Source of the DNA: Deltaproteobacteria bacterium
Lineage (GTDB): Bacteria; Myxococcota; Myxococcia; Myxococcales; 40CM-4-68-19
Length of the DNA stretch: 64,000 nt
Assembly (NCBI GenBank): GCA_005879535.1
Contig: VBKI01000068.1
Span: forward strand, 62,001-126,000
Direction: 5' to 3'
Shown here: positions 49,744 through 58,332 of the stretch, piece by piece
Layout of the letters: every line of letters starts with the position of its first letter
How positions within the stretch are numbered: the stretch's first letter is position 1
The notes under the pieces: generated by a model
What the model saw: the letters and a program-made list of their open reading frames with translations, nothing else
What the model was told of the DNA's origin: nothing
The model's database searches: none
Made by a program: the position numbers and the translations under genes

Positions 49744-50415
49744 ATGCAGCCAGTCGCCAGCATCGTCGCATTAGGTGGGGGCTCGAGCCAGGCACTGACG
49801 CAGCTCGACGCGACCGCGTTGGCCTGCGACATGCTGTCCTACGGCGACGACCTGTTCCGCCGGCTCAAGCGGGCTGAGGCCGGCTCATTGCTCATCCTGC
49901 TCGCGGAGAACGGACATGAACCCGCGCTCGCGGCAGCGGTCAAGGCGGCGAGCATCCTCAGGCGGCGCGGCGGAGGAGAGGCCGCCGTGGTCCTGCCCTC
50001 CATCCCCGCCCTCCCCGGACCCCGCGCCCGTCATCGGCTGGAACGTGCAGCCCAACAGATCGGCGGTTGTCTGATGCAGCCGGTCGGCGCGGCTTCGTGG
50101 ACCGACGCGGTGCGCTGCATCGTCGAGCCGCTCGCGGTGTTCGGGCTGATCGGCGTCGACCCGCGCGAGATCCACGGCCTGCTCCGGACGCGCCTCGCTC
50201 TGCTCCACCTCTGGGACGATGCCTCCCTGGACAGCTCGCTGCAGGACGCGCGGGACGTGCTCGTGAGCTGCCGCCTGCGCCCCAGCGCCACACTGCGCGA
50301 GGTCGATGCCGCTGCCACGCGGGTGAGAACGGCGACCGCCGCCCGACTGGTGCTCGCCGGGCCCGAAGTCCCCCGCGACGAGGGACCGGACGCGATCGCC
50401 GCAGTCTTCCTTTAG
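49744..50415 (+). CDS. Hypothetical protein
   Basis: A 223-residue soluble protein. The first 110 residues look like a Rossmann-type or receiver-like alpha/beta fold (EAGSLLILLAENGHEPALAA, then EAAVVLPSIPALPGPR). The rest is helical, with IVEPLAVFGLIGVDPREIHG and LRTRLALLHLWDDASLDSSL. I do not recognise the family. It converges on the pseudo-receiver gene with a 4-base overlap of ends. Confidence 0.55.
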   Translation: MQPVASIVALGGGSSQALTQLDATALACDMLSYGDDLFRRLKRAEAGSLLILLAENGHEPALAAAVKAASILRRRGGGEAAVVLPSIPALPGPRARHRLERAAQQIGGCLMQPVGAASWTDAVRCIVEPLAVFGLIGVDPREIHGLLRTRLALLHLWDDASLDSSLQDARDVLVSCRLRPSATLREVDAAATRVRTATAARLVLAGPEVPRDEGPDAIAAVFL

Positions 50416-50750
50416 ATCCCTGCAAGGAGCTCGGGAAGACGGCGGGCAAATTCGCCCTTGCTCATCACCTGATCACAACCCGCTGCGCGCGCGGCTGCGA
50501 TCACGTCCTCCCGGGTGTGGTCGACGTACCCGATGACGGTGACGTTTCCCGCCTTCTTGATCTCGCGGATCGCGTTCACGGCATCGAGCTGCGGGGACGC
50601 GAGATCGATGAGCAGCACGTCGGGCCTCTCGCGAGCGACCTCGTCGACGACCTTGGTGCCCCGCTTCATCCAGGTGATGGGGCGGCCGCCCGCGGCCACA
50701 TTGACCTTCGACGAGAACATCAGATCGTGGATCGCAGCGAGGATCTTCAT
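50412..50750 (-). CDS. Pseudo-receiver (degenerate response-regulator domain)
   Basis: A 112-residue protein with receiver-fold spacing. It has LLIDLASPQLDAVNAIREIK with a candidate phosphoacceptor Asp49, and VMSKGEF with the late Lys98. The N-terminal acidic pocket is missing: AAIHDLMFSSKV replaces the usual double Asp, leaving only Asp9. Such pseudo-receivers act as binding modules rather than phosphorylated switches. The ATG overlaps the ygfZ stop (ATGA). Confidence 0.72.
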   Translation of the reverse strand: MKILAAIHDLMFSSKVNVAAGGRPITWMKRGTKVVDEVARERPDVLLIDLASPQLDAVNAIREIKKAGNVTVIGYVDHTREDVIAAARAAGCDQVMSKGEFARRLPELLAGI

Positions 50751-51763
50751 GCGCATACTCCCGCGCCAGGCAAGGACGCATACGGCAATCCGAGCACGTT
50801 CGCCGTCCGGCCGTCCTCGAGTTGCACCGCCGATCCCGGAACGATCAGCTCCTTGTGAACGTAGCCGAGCAGCAGCGCGGTCCCGCCGACCTGCGTCGAC
50901 GACGTCACGCGTCCCTTCCCCCCGGCGCTCAGCTTGCTGCCTGGAACCGGCGCCGGTCCTTTGACCTCCAGCCGCACCAGGTTCCACGCCACGCGGCCGC
51001 GATACGTGGCCATCGCCACGACCTCCTGCCCTACGTAGCATCCCTTGCTGAACGAGAGCAGTACGTCGAGGCCCGCCTCGACCGGGGTCGTTTCTTCGTC
51101 GAGCTCCGCGCCCCACTTCGGAACGCCAGCGGCGATGCGCCACGCTTCGGCGAGGTCCGGCCGGGGACGATCGCGCAACGTCTCCAGGAGCGACTGCGCT
51201 TCCGCCTCGGGAAGGAGGAGCTCGAACCCGAGCGGCTGCGGACTGCCGGCGATGTGTTCTGGAACGGAGCGCGGGGGAACGTCGGCCACCCAGTAGCGCA
51301 GCCGGCGCAGCCCTGGCGCTTCCTGCATCTCGCAGTCTTCCATGATCAGGAGCTTGTCGAGGTGCGCCCGCAGCGCCTCGAGGCGATCTGGCTCGGTCGT
51401 GACGATCACCTCGTCGCGCCTTCGCCAGAGAAGGCCGAGCGCCACCAGCCGTCCCTTCCCACTGAGGAATGCGCCCGCCACCGCACCGCCATATGGCGCC
51501 GCGGCCAGATCGTTGCTCTGCATCCCCTGCAGCCACTTCTCGCGGTCAGGCCCGACCACGCGCAATCCGGCCGCGGGGCCCAGGTCCTCCAGGCCTACAG
51601 GCGGCTGTGGCATTGCCGACGGCGCGCTCCCATGGCTGGGGGTGTACGGCGCACGCACTGCGTCACAAAGGCGCGCCGCAGGCGCCACCGGTTTGCCCGC
51701 GGAATCGACCTCCTCCTGGGGCGCCTTGTCTTCGTTGCTCTTGAACGTGACCTGCGGACTCAT
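50747..51763 (-). CDS. ygfZ: YgfZ/GcvT-family folate-binding protein
   Basis: A 338-residue protein with the YgfZ hallmark KGCYVGQEVVAMATYRGRVA, together with FLSGKGRLVALGLLW and a GcvT-like fold. YgfZ helps maintain certain iron-sulphur enzymes using tetrahydrofolate. The ATG at 51763 is used; the preceding frame runs into the divergent gene region. The first 45 residues are polar and atypical (KSNEDKAPQEEVDSAGKP), so the conserved part begins near PVGLEDLGPAAGLRVVGPDR. The pseudo-receiver gene follows directly. Confidence 0.88.
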   Translation of the reverse strand: MSPQVTFKSNEDKAPQEEVDSAGKPVAPAARLCDAVRAPYTPSHGSAPSAMPQPPVGLEDLGPAAGLRVVGPDREKWLQGMQSNDLAAAPYGGAVAGAFLSGKGRLVALGLLWRRRDEVIVTTEPDRLEALRAHLDKLLIMEDCEMQEAPGLRRLRYWVADVPPRSVPEHIAGSPQPLGFELLLPEAEAQSLLETLRDRPRPDLAEAWRIAAGVPKWGAELDEETTPVEAGLDVLLSFSKGCYVGQEVVAMATYRGRVAWNLVRLEVKGPAPVPGSKLSAGGKGRVTSSTQVGGTALLLGYVHKELIVPGSAVQLEDGRTANVLGLPYASLPGAGVCA

Positions 51764-51797
51764 GCTGTTAGACTCCTGCGGGTCTTTGGAGGCCTGA

Positions 51798-52082
51798 ATG
51801 GCGGAAAAGGTGCTCATCGAGTCCAACCCCGCCGCCAACGACGACGGCCCGCTGGTCACACCCGAGCGCACCGCGAAAGTCGCCGCCTACATCGACGACC
51901 CGTGCGACGAAGGCGGATACGACGCCTTCTGCCGCGACCGCCACGGAAATCTCTGCCAGTTCCACGAAGAGTTCTGCCACGCCCCCGATTATCCCTGCAT
52001 CGACCGGCTGCGGCACTTCCTGGCCGTCAGCTTCCTCGAGGAGATCGCGCAGCGGCGGGCGCGCGAGCGCAGCAGCTCATAG
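51798..52082 (+). CDS. Small cysteine-rich hypothetical protein
   Basis: A 94-residue protein with a strong TGGAGG ribosome binding site. It has five cysteines in a short central span (DDPCDEGGYDAFCRDRHGNL, then CQFHEEFCHAPDYPC), which suggests a metal site or disulphide knot, and no signal peptide. I do not recognise the family. It is divergent from ygfZ (34 bases), and its end overlaps the convergent ATP-grasp gene by 6 bases. Confidence 0.6.
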   Translation: MAEKVLIESNPAANDDGPLVTPERTAKVAAYIDDPCDEGGYDAFCRDRHGNLCQFHEEFCHAPDYPCIDRLRHFLAVSFLEEIAQRRARERSSS

Positions 52083-53405
52083 CAGCTCCGCCAGTACGTC
52101 GTCGGCGAAGAGGGGCGCGACGCCTCCGCCGCCGACGATGTTCACGACCCGTCCGGGCGCGGCCCTGCACACGCTTCCGCCGTCGGGCACACCCGGGATC
52201 AGCGACGCATACGTGCTGATGTCGAGGTGAAGCGAGAGCCTGCGCGCTCCGCTCTCCACGCAGAGGAAGCGCTCGATCGCTGGAGCGTCCACCAGCTCCT
52301 GCGCCACCCAGCTTCCCGGCTCGTCAGCGCGGGCGCGGGCGAGCGCCTGCCCGAACGCGGCAGGGCCTACCTCGCGTCCGATCACGACGCTCTTGCCCCC
52401 GTAGTCGTGCGATTTCTTCAACACGCAGCGATCGCCGTCGCCCAAGGCCGCGTCGTCGATGTCGTCGAGCAGCCGCGTCCAGGGGACGAGCTCGGCGACC
52501 GCCGCGCGCTCTTCGCGGGTGAGGAACTGTGCGCGCTCGGCCTGCAGTGACAGCTCGGCGAACAGTCCCTTCGTCTCCAGCCATCCATCGACTGCGTTCC
52601 AGATCCCGTGCTTGCGCGGATCGAGGAAGGCCCGGCCCAGCGGCGACGCCGGATCCACGTAACGCGCGAACAGGTGGCGGTAAAGGACGCCGTGAGGATC
52701 GCCGTCGAGGACGACGTCGGCAGGCGTGCAGGTGCGCGCGTCGATGCCGCGCTCCCGCAGCATCGAGGCGAGGGCCCGCAGCTCGGTGACCTGGGGATCT
52801 CCGTCGCGGTGGAGGATCTGCACGCGAAGCGGATGCTGGCGCGTGCCCGCGGCCTGGACGAGCGCATCGAGGAGCCAACCGGCGTTGGTCGGGTTCCGGC
52901 GCAGCGCGCCTGCGCCGCGGGGACCGACCGCTTCCGCCCAGCCGTGTGCGGCGGCATCCGAGTACACCTGCATGGCCGGAATGGTGGCGTTGACCTCCAG
53001 CGCGCGTACGCTGCCGTCCTGATCGACGAACCAGTCGATGCGCGAATGGAGCAGATCCTCCGCCTCGCGCGAGCGGGTAGCCAGCGCCTCGCTCTCCATC
53101 GGCGAGAGATGGCGAAAGAGCAGGCGCGCTTTGTCAGGGTGGCGCTCGATCACTTCCCGGGCAGTCTTGACCAGCGCGCTCGTGATCAGTCGCGCGCCGC
53201 GCCCGAGCGCCTCCATCTCGCCGCGCGGCAGCGCGCAGGGCGACAGCACCAGCGGGATCGGCGTCGGTCCGCGCATCAGCCCGAGCGCCGACGCCCTCCG
53301 CTGCGCCTCCTTCGCCAGCTCATCACGCGCCGGCGCATCCATGCGGACCAGCCGCTCGTCCGCGGCGCGCGCCGCGTCAGTCAGATCGAACAACCGAATC
53401 CGCAT
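52077..53405 (-). CDS. Circularly permuted ATP-grasp-like protein
   Basis: A 442-residue soluble protein. The region LHSRIDWFVDQDGSVRALEV, with VNATIPAMQVYSDAAAHGWA, resembles the metal/ATP-binding core of glutathionylspermidine synthase-like and CP_ATPgrasp proteins. So do the later CVLKKSHDYGGKSVVIGRE and SWVAQELVDAPAIERF. Such enzymes ligate peptides or amines with ATP; here the substrate is unknown. No second catalytic domain is fused. It is followed on the same strand, 33 bases upstream, by a metallophosphoesterase gene. Confidence 0.72.
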   Translation of the reverse strand: MRIRLFDLTDAARAADERLVRMDAPARDELAKEAQRRASALGLMRGPTPIPLVLSPCALPRGEMEALGRGARLITSALVKTAREVIERHPDKARLLFRHLSPMESEALATRSREAEDLLHSRIDWFVDQDGSVRALEVNATIPAMQVYSDAAAHGWAEAVGPRGAGALRRNPTNAGWLLDALVQAAGTRQHPLRVQILHRDGDPQVTELRALASMLRERGIDARTCTPADVVLDGDPHGVLYRHLFARYVDPASPLGRAFLDPRKHGIWNAVDGWLETKGLFAELSLQAERAQFLTREERAAVAELVPWTRLLDDIDDAALGDGDRCVLKKSHDYGGKSVVIGREVGPAAFGQALARARADEPGSWVAQELVDAPAIERFLCVESGARRLSLHLDISTYASLIPGVPDGGSVCRAAPGRVVNIVGGGGVAPLFADDVLAELL

Positions 53406-53438
53406 CCCGTCACTCTACCAAGGCTGCAGATCAAGCTC

Positions 53439-54587
53439 TCACGGCGTAACGAGCGCCAGGTCTTCGTTCGTGTCTTCGGCGGTCGTCAGCGTCAGCTCGG
53501 TGACTTCGGGGCGGGCGCCGAGGCGGACCATCGGCATCACGGACCCGGCCCCCCGGTTGACGTACAGGTAGCTGCGTCCGGCGCGGTACAGGCCGGCGAC
53601 GAACGGCGTGATCAGCCGCGCCAGCGAAAGCGACCGGTGCAGCCAGAGCAGCGCGACCTGCCCGCCGTGGGTGTGACCGGAGAGCTGCAACTCCACTCCG
53701 AGCTCCTGCGCGCGCAGCCAGGTGTTCGGCTGATGCGACAGCAGCACGGTAGCGGTGCCTTCCGGGCGTCCGCGAAGCGCCCCGCGCAGATCGAACCGGC
53801 CGCTCCAGGGATCGTCGACGCCGCACAGCCAGAGCCCGTCCCCGTCCCGCTCGAGCAGGACGCCCTTGTTGCGCAGGACGCGGATCCCCGCCCGCTCCAG
53901 CTCTTCCTCGACGGCGTCGGGGCCCGCCCAGAAGTCGTGGTTGCCCAGGCAGGCGTAGGCACCATACCGGGTGGGAATGGAAGCGATGGCCTCCGCCGCG
54001 TGCCGCGCGAAGGCAGGGGAGTTGTGCACGATGTCGCCCGTCACGACCAGCACGTCGGGATGCAGACGTGCAGCGCGGCGGGCGATGGCATGGAGCCGCT
54101 CCTTGGTCACGTGGCGGCCGGCGTGGAGATCGGAAAGCTGGACGATCCGGACACCCCGCCATCCCCCGGGAAGGCCTGCGACCGGGATGGTGACCCTCTC
54201 CCGCCTCAGAACGCGCGCCCCGAAGAGCGTCCCGTAGAGCGCGAGCCCGAAGGGAGCGAGCGCGAGCCACACCGGCATCGGCGCCGGACCGAGGTGCGCG
54301 ACGGTCCAGCCCGCGCGGAGGATCGCGTAGAAGAGGCTGCCCAGCCAGAAGGCTGTCCAGGGTGTCTGCACCGTCGCCGCGAGAAACCGCGGGAGGCGCG
54401 CGCTCTTCTTCCGGCGGAGGACCTCGGCGAGCATCGGGAGATTGAGCGCGAGCAGGAGTCCCGGCACGGACAAGCCGAGGGCGAGCTGCCCTTGGGCGGC
54501 GAGCCAGCGCACCAGATCGGACGCCGCCACGACCTGCGGCAGCAGGGTCAGACCCAGGATGAGGATGTAGAAGCGCGCCCTACGCAT
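53439..54587 (-). CDS. Membrane-anchored metallophosphoesterase
   Basis: A 382-residue protein starting at 54587, where the first membrane helix begins (MRRARFYILILGLTLLPQVV). Four hydrophobic segments occupy residues 1-130. The calcineurin-like domain has all five motifs: VQLSDLHAGRHVT, LVVTGDIVHN, CLGNHDFWAG, LLSHQPN and LSGHTHGGQ. This YaeI-type layout suggests a phosphodiesterase or lipid phosphoesterase at the inner membrane. It is divergent from the AgmX-like gene. Confidence 0.9.
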   Translation of the reverse strand: MRRARFYILILGLTLLPQVVAASDLVRWLAAQGQLALGLSVPGLLLALNLPMLAEVLRRKKSARLPRFLAATVQTPWTAFWLGSLFYAILRAGWTVAHLGPAPMPVWLALAPFGLALYGTLFGARVLRRERVTIPVAGLPGGWRGVRIVQLSDLHAGRHVTKERLHAIARRAARLHPDVLVVTGDIVHNSPAFARHAAEAIASIPTRYGAYACLGNHDFWAGPDAVEEELERAGIRVLRNKGVLLERDGDGLWLCGVDDPWSGRFDLRGALRGRPEGTATVLLSHQPNTWLRAQELGVELQLSGHTHGGQVALLWLHRSLSLARLITPFVAGLYRAGRSYLYVNRGAGSVMPMVRLGARPEVTELTLTTAEDTNEDLALVTP

Positions 54588-54673
54588 CTCTGAAAACCTA
54601 ACCTGCGGCGACGCACCGCGCATTCCGGGGAAAATTGACCCATCCGGGGTGATGCTCCTACTCTCACCGGAAG

Positions 54674-55132
54674 ATGCGGAATCTCTCTGCTTGCGCACGG
54701 TTGCAGCTCCTGGTCCCGCTGCTCGCATTCGCGGCATCCGCGGCGGAGCCCCGCCCGGAGACCGCGCCTCCGAAGCGCGCCTCGATGACGGTGGAGAGCG
54801 AGGACCCGGCGGAGGAACCCCCACCACCGGTCCCCCAGGGCGACGAGCGCCGCACGATCGGCGACTACATCCGCGACAACAGCGGACCCATCCGCGAATG
54901 CTACGAGAAGCGGCTCCAGGAAAGGCCGACGCTGCAGGGAAAGCTGGTCGCGCGGTTCGACATCGGGCCGAGCGGAAGAGTGATCGGCGCGACGGCCGAG
55001 GGGATCACCGACCGCGAGCTGATCGCCTGCGTCCTGGCCGCAGTGCGGAAATTCGAGTTCGACAAGCCGCATTCGGGCGGCAAGTTGCGCATCGCCTATC
55101 CGTTCAAGTTCGAGCCGCGGCCCGCGAAGTAG
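54674..55132 (+). CDS. AgmX/PglI C-terminal domain protein
   Basis: A 152-residue exported protein with a signal peptide (LLVPLLAFAASAAE) and a Pro/Glu linker. It also has a TonB-C-like module: YIRDNSGPIRECYEKRLQ, KLVARFDIGPSGRVIGATAE and CVLAAVRKFEFDKPHSGG. This module (AgmX/PglI C-terminal) is frequent in Myxococcota, where some members act in gliding motility or pilus-linked complexes. Two Cys (IRECYE and LIACVL) could form a disulphide. It is a single gene, with a hairpin after the stop. Confidence 0.82.
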   Translation: MRNLSACARLQLLVPLLAFAASAAEPRPETAPPKRASMTVESEDPAEEPPPPVPQGDERRTIGDYIRDNSGPIRECYEKRLQERPTLQGKLVARFDIGPSGRVIGATAEGITDRELIACVLAAVRKFEFDKPHSGGKLRIAYPFKFEPRPAK

Positions 55133-55140
55133 CCGCTGCT

Positions 55141-55160
55141 GCACCGAAAGGTGCGGCTTT
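55141..55160 (+). terminator. Hairpin with GAAA loop after the AgmX-like gene
   Basis: GCACC and GGTGC pair around a GAAA tetraloop, 9 bases after the stop at 55132, with a short CTTT following. It fits a weak intrinsic terminator. Confidence 0.4.
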
Positions 55161-55212
55161 GCGGCCATGCAGTGGGCTGTACAGGTTCCGGGATACGCCC
55201 TAGCGTTGGCAG

Positions 55213-56928
55213 ATGACCTGGAAGCCCTGGCTCGGAGCGGTTCCCGATGCGGCCGGCACACACTTTCGCGTCTGGGCGCCGAAGGTCGACGCGCTCGCCG
55301 CGAACGTTCTCGGTGGACCGACGGTGCCGCTGCGGCGCGACGCCGAGGGCTACTTCACCGGACGCGCGGACGGCGTCCGGTCGGGCGCACGCTACTTCTA
55401 CCGCTTCCCGGATGGACGCGAACGGCCCGACCCCGCTTCGTTGCTGCAGCCGCAGGGCGTGCACGGGCCGAGCGAGATCGTGGATCTGGCGGAGATCGCG
55501 CCCCGCTCCGCGCGCGCGCGCGTGCCCCTCGAAAAGCTGGTCTTCTGCGAGATCCACCTCGGCACCTACACGGTGGAGGGCACCGCCGATGCTGCCGCGC
55601 GCTACATGCCCGAGCTGGCGGAGGCGCTCTACACCGCTGTCGAGGTCATGCCGGTCGCTGCGTTCGCGGGGCCGCGCAACTGGGGCTACGACGGCGTCGC
55701 GCCGTTCGCCGCGCAGGTGGACTATGGTGGTCCGGCGGCGCTGGCCCGACTGGTCGACGCGGCGCATGCCGTGGGCCTGAGCGCGTTTCTGGACGTGGTC
55801 TACAACCACCTCGGTCCGGAGGGCGCCTACCTCGGCGAGTATGGCCCGTACTTCACTTCCAGGCACAAGACTCCGTGGGGCGACGCGCTGGACTTCTCGC
55901 TTCCGCCCGTGCGCCGCTACTTCGTCGAGAACGCGCTGCGCTGGGTTTCGCGCGCCGCGGGTGGGTTCGACGGCCTGCGCCTGGATGCGATCCACGGCAT
56001 CTACGACGACTCGCCCAGGCACATCCTGCAGGAGATCGCGGAGGTCGTGCACGCCGAGGGAGCGCTGGTGATCGCCGAGAGCGACCTCAACGACGTGAAG
56101 CTCGTCGAGCGCTACCACCTCGACGGAAGCTGGGCGGACGACCTGCACCACGCCATCCACGTGGCGCTCACCGGCGAGTCGCAGGGCTATTACGCCGACT
56201 TCCAGGATCCGATGCCGAAGATGGTCGCGGCCATCGAGCGCGGCTGGTTCTACGAGGGGCAGCACAAGCCGAGCTTCGGGCGCAAGCACGGAACGCCAGC
56301 CGCGCATCTGCGAGCGCGTCATTTCGTCGTCTGTGCGCAGAACCACGACCAGATCGGCAACCGGGCGCGCGGCGAGCGCCTCACCGAGCTGACCGACGTG
56401 GGAGGCGTGCGCGCGGCAGCGGCCGTTGTGGCGCTCCAGCCGGCGCTGCCGCTCTACTTCCAGGGAGAGGAATGGGCGGCTCGCGAGCCGTTCCAGTACT
56501 TCGTCTCGCATACCGACCCGGCCCTGGTCGAGGCTGTGCGCAAGGGGCGCCAGGAGGAATTCAAGGGCTTTGCCTGGAGCGACGTGCCCGATCCGTTCGG
56601 GGAAGAGACGTTCCGGCGCAGCCGGATCGATCGCTCGCGCAAGGACGAGGAAGCGCTGCGCTGGCACCGGGCGCTCTTGAGGCTGCGCCGCGACCACCCG
56701 GTGCTCCAGAACGATTCGCGCCAGGGCGTGCGCGCGTCGGCGCAGGGAAAGACGCTGCTCATGCGGCGCGGCCCGCTCCTCGTCGTCGCCGCCTTCGACC
56801 CGAAACCGTCGGAGGCGAAGTTGCCCGAGGGCCGGTGGCGTCCGCTGCTCGACTCCAGCGGCTCGGAGTTGCGCGGCGACCGCCTGCGGTTCCAGGGGCG
56901 GGGCGCGGTCGTGCTGGAGCACGGGTGA
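55213..56928 (+). CDS. treZ: Malto-oligosyltrehalose trehalohydrolase
   Basis: A 571-residue GH13 enzyme that cuts trehalose from maltooligosyl-trehalose. An N-terminal early-set domain (GTHFRVWAPKVDALAA) precedes the barrel. It carries LDVVYNHLGPEGAYL (region I), GFDGLRLDAIHGI with nucleophile Asp258 (region II), LVIAESDLND with acid Glu289 (region III) and CAQNHDQIGNR with Asp379 (region IV). The usual partner treY is not in the window. The stop overlaps the rnz GTG start (GTGA). Confidence 0.95.
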   Translation: MTWKPWLGAVPDAAGTHFRVWAPKVDALAANVLGGPTVPLRRDAEGYFTGRADGVRSGARYFYRFPDGRERPDPASLLQPQGVHGPSEIVDLAEIAPRSARARVPLEKLVFCEIHLGTYTVEGTADAAARYMPELAEALYTAVEVMPVAAFAGPRNWGYDGVAPFAAQVDYGGPAALARLVDAAHAVGLSAFLDVVYNHLGPEGAYLGEYGPYFTSRHKTPWGDALDFSLPPVRRYFVENALRWVSRAAGGFDGLRLDAIHGIYDDSPRHILQEIAEVVHAEGALVIAESDLNDVKLVERYHLDGSWADDLHHAIHVALTGESQGYYADFQDPMPKMVAAIERGWFYEGQHKPSFGRKHGTPAAHLRARHFVVCAQNHDQIGNRARGERLTELTDVGGVRAAAAVVALQPALPLYFQGEEWAAREPFQYFVSHTDPALVEAVRKGRQEEFKGFAWSDVPDPFGEETFRRSRIDRSRKDEEALRWHRALLRLRRDHPVLQNDSRQGVRASAQGKTLLMRRGPLLVVAAFDPKPSEAKLPEGRWRPLLDSSGSELRGDRLRFQGRGAVVLEHG

Positions 56929-57839
56929 GGCTGAAGCTCGTCCCGCTCGGCACCAGCGCCGGCCGCCCTACGCTCCTGCGCGGCGCCTCCGCGCTGGCCG
57001 TCGCCACCGAGGGCGCGTGGGTCCTCTGCGACTGCGGCGAAGGAGCGCAGATCGCGGCGCTGCGCGCGGGGCTTTCGCTCTCCCGCCTGGATGCGGTGCT
57101 GATCACGCACCTGCATGGCGACCACTTCAACGGCCTTCCGGGGCTCCTCGGAACGCTGGGGTTGGAAGGCAGGCAGCGACCCCTGGTTGTCGCGGGGCCC
57201 CCGGGCATCACGGCGCTGCTGCAGCATCTGGAGCGCGCTGGTTCGCTCGGCACCGGCGACATGGAGGTGCGGGTTCTCGAGCAGCAGGGAAATGGCGGCG
57301 AGGTCCGCATCGAGGGCTCGCAGTTTCTCGTCGAGAGCCGGCCGCTGGCGCATCGCGTCCCGACGTATGGGTTCCGGGTGGCGCTGCCCGACCGGCCTGG
57401 CACGCTCGACGTCTCGCGATCCGACGCCGCGGGAGTGCCGCGCGGACCCTTGCTTGCGGACTTGAAGGCGGGACGGGCGGTGACGTTGCCGGACGGGCGC
57501 GTGGTGGGGCCGGAGGGGTTGGTCGGACCGCGCCAGCCCGGAGCGTCGATGGCCTACGCCCTCGACACCGTCCCCTGCCCCTCTTCCGTCGAGCTCGGAC
57601 GCGGGGTGGATGCTCTGGTGCACGAGGCAACGTACGAGGACGCCCGGGCGGCGCTCGCGCACGAGCGGGGCCATTCCACCGGCGTGGAGGCGGCGCGGAT
57701 CGCCGCGGAAGCGGAGGCAGCGGCGCTGGTGCTGACGCACTTCTCGCCGAGCGTGAACGGGGACAACCTGGCGGAGGAGGCGAAGTCGATCCACCCGCGC
57801 ATCACCGTGGCGGAGGACCTCGCCGAGATCGCGATCTAA
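56925..57839 (+). CDS. rnz: Ribonuclease Z (metallo-beta-lactamase fold)
   Basis: A 304-residue enzyme of the tRNase Z type, which trims 3' ends of tRNA precursors. It starts with the family's LVPLGTSAGRPT, has the metal motif THLHGDHFNGLPGLL (61-75), HRVPTYGFRV in the middle, and the late HSTGVEAARIAAEAEAAALV and LTHFSP. Length agrees with bacterial RNase Z. The GTG at 56925 overlaps the treZ stop. Confidence 0.93.
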   Translation: MRLKLVPLGTSAGRPTLLRGASALAVATEGAWVLCDCGEGAQIAALRAGLSLSRLDAVLITHLHGDHFNGLPGLLGTLGLEGRQRPLVVAGPPGITALLQHLERAGSLGTGDMEVRVLEQQGNGGEVRIEGSQFLVESRPLAHRVPTYGFRVALPDRPGTLDVSRSDAAGVPRGPLLADLKAGRAVTLPDGRVVGPEGLVGPRQPGASMAYALDTVPCPSSVELGRGVDALVHEATYEDARAALAHERGHSTGVEAARIAAEAEAAALVLTHFSPSVNGDNLAEEAKSIHPRITVAEDLAEIAI

Positions 57840-58327
57840 CGGAGTTCCGCGCGCAGCCGGAGATATCCGGCGAGGCGCAGCTCGTCGCCGTGCTGGAGCA
57901 CGCGCCTGTGCATCTTCCGGTCGCCGAGGAACGTGCCGTGCTCGGTGTTCATGTCTTCGGCAACCCAGCCTTCCTGGCCGTGCGTGACCATCAGGTGTTT
58001 CGTCTCGATCTGCGGCGAATTGATCCAGACGCTGCAGTTCTTGCCGCTGCCGACGACGCACGGCAGATCGATCACCTCCACGGGCATCCCGCGGCCGTCC
58101 AGGCCGCGCCCGTCGAGCAGCAGGTAGAGCCGCTGGGGCAAGGGACCGCCGGATGGCGCCGGATGCGCGGCGGGCTTCTTCGCCGCCGGTTCGGGCAGCG
58201 ACGCCTCGAGCTCGCGAAGAGCGCGCAGCTCCGCTTCCTCCTCGGAAAGACCGAGCGCCTTGGCCACCCGCGCCCGCACTTGCTCGAGCTCCGAGGCCTT
58301 CTTTCGACCGCTGGTCTTCGCGGGCAT
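57836..58327 (-). CDS. FHA-domain protein
   Basis: A 163-residue protein. The N-terminal 50 residues are basic/helical, the middle is Pro/Ala-rich, and the C-terminal 90 residues form an FHA domain (PCVVGSGKNCSVWINSPQIE, then TKHLMVTHGQEGWVAEDMNT and HGTFLGDRKMH). The usual Arg of GRxxxN is replaced (VGSGKNC), so phosphothreonine binding may differ. It converges on rnz with overlapping stops and follows lysC by 5 bases. Confidence 0.78.
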   Translation of the reverse strand: MPAKTSGRKKASELEQVRARVAKALGLSEEEAELRALRELEASLPEPAAKKPAAHPAPSGGPLPQRLYLLLDGRGLDGRGMPVEVIDLPCVVGSGKNCSVWINSPQIETKHLMVTHGQEGWVAEDMNTEHGTFLGDRKMHRRVLQHGDELRLAGYLRLRAELR

Positions 58328-58332
58328 GGGCT

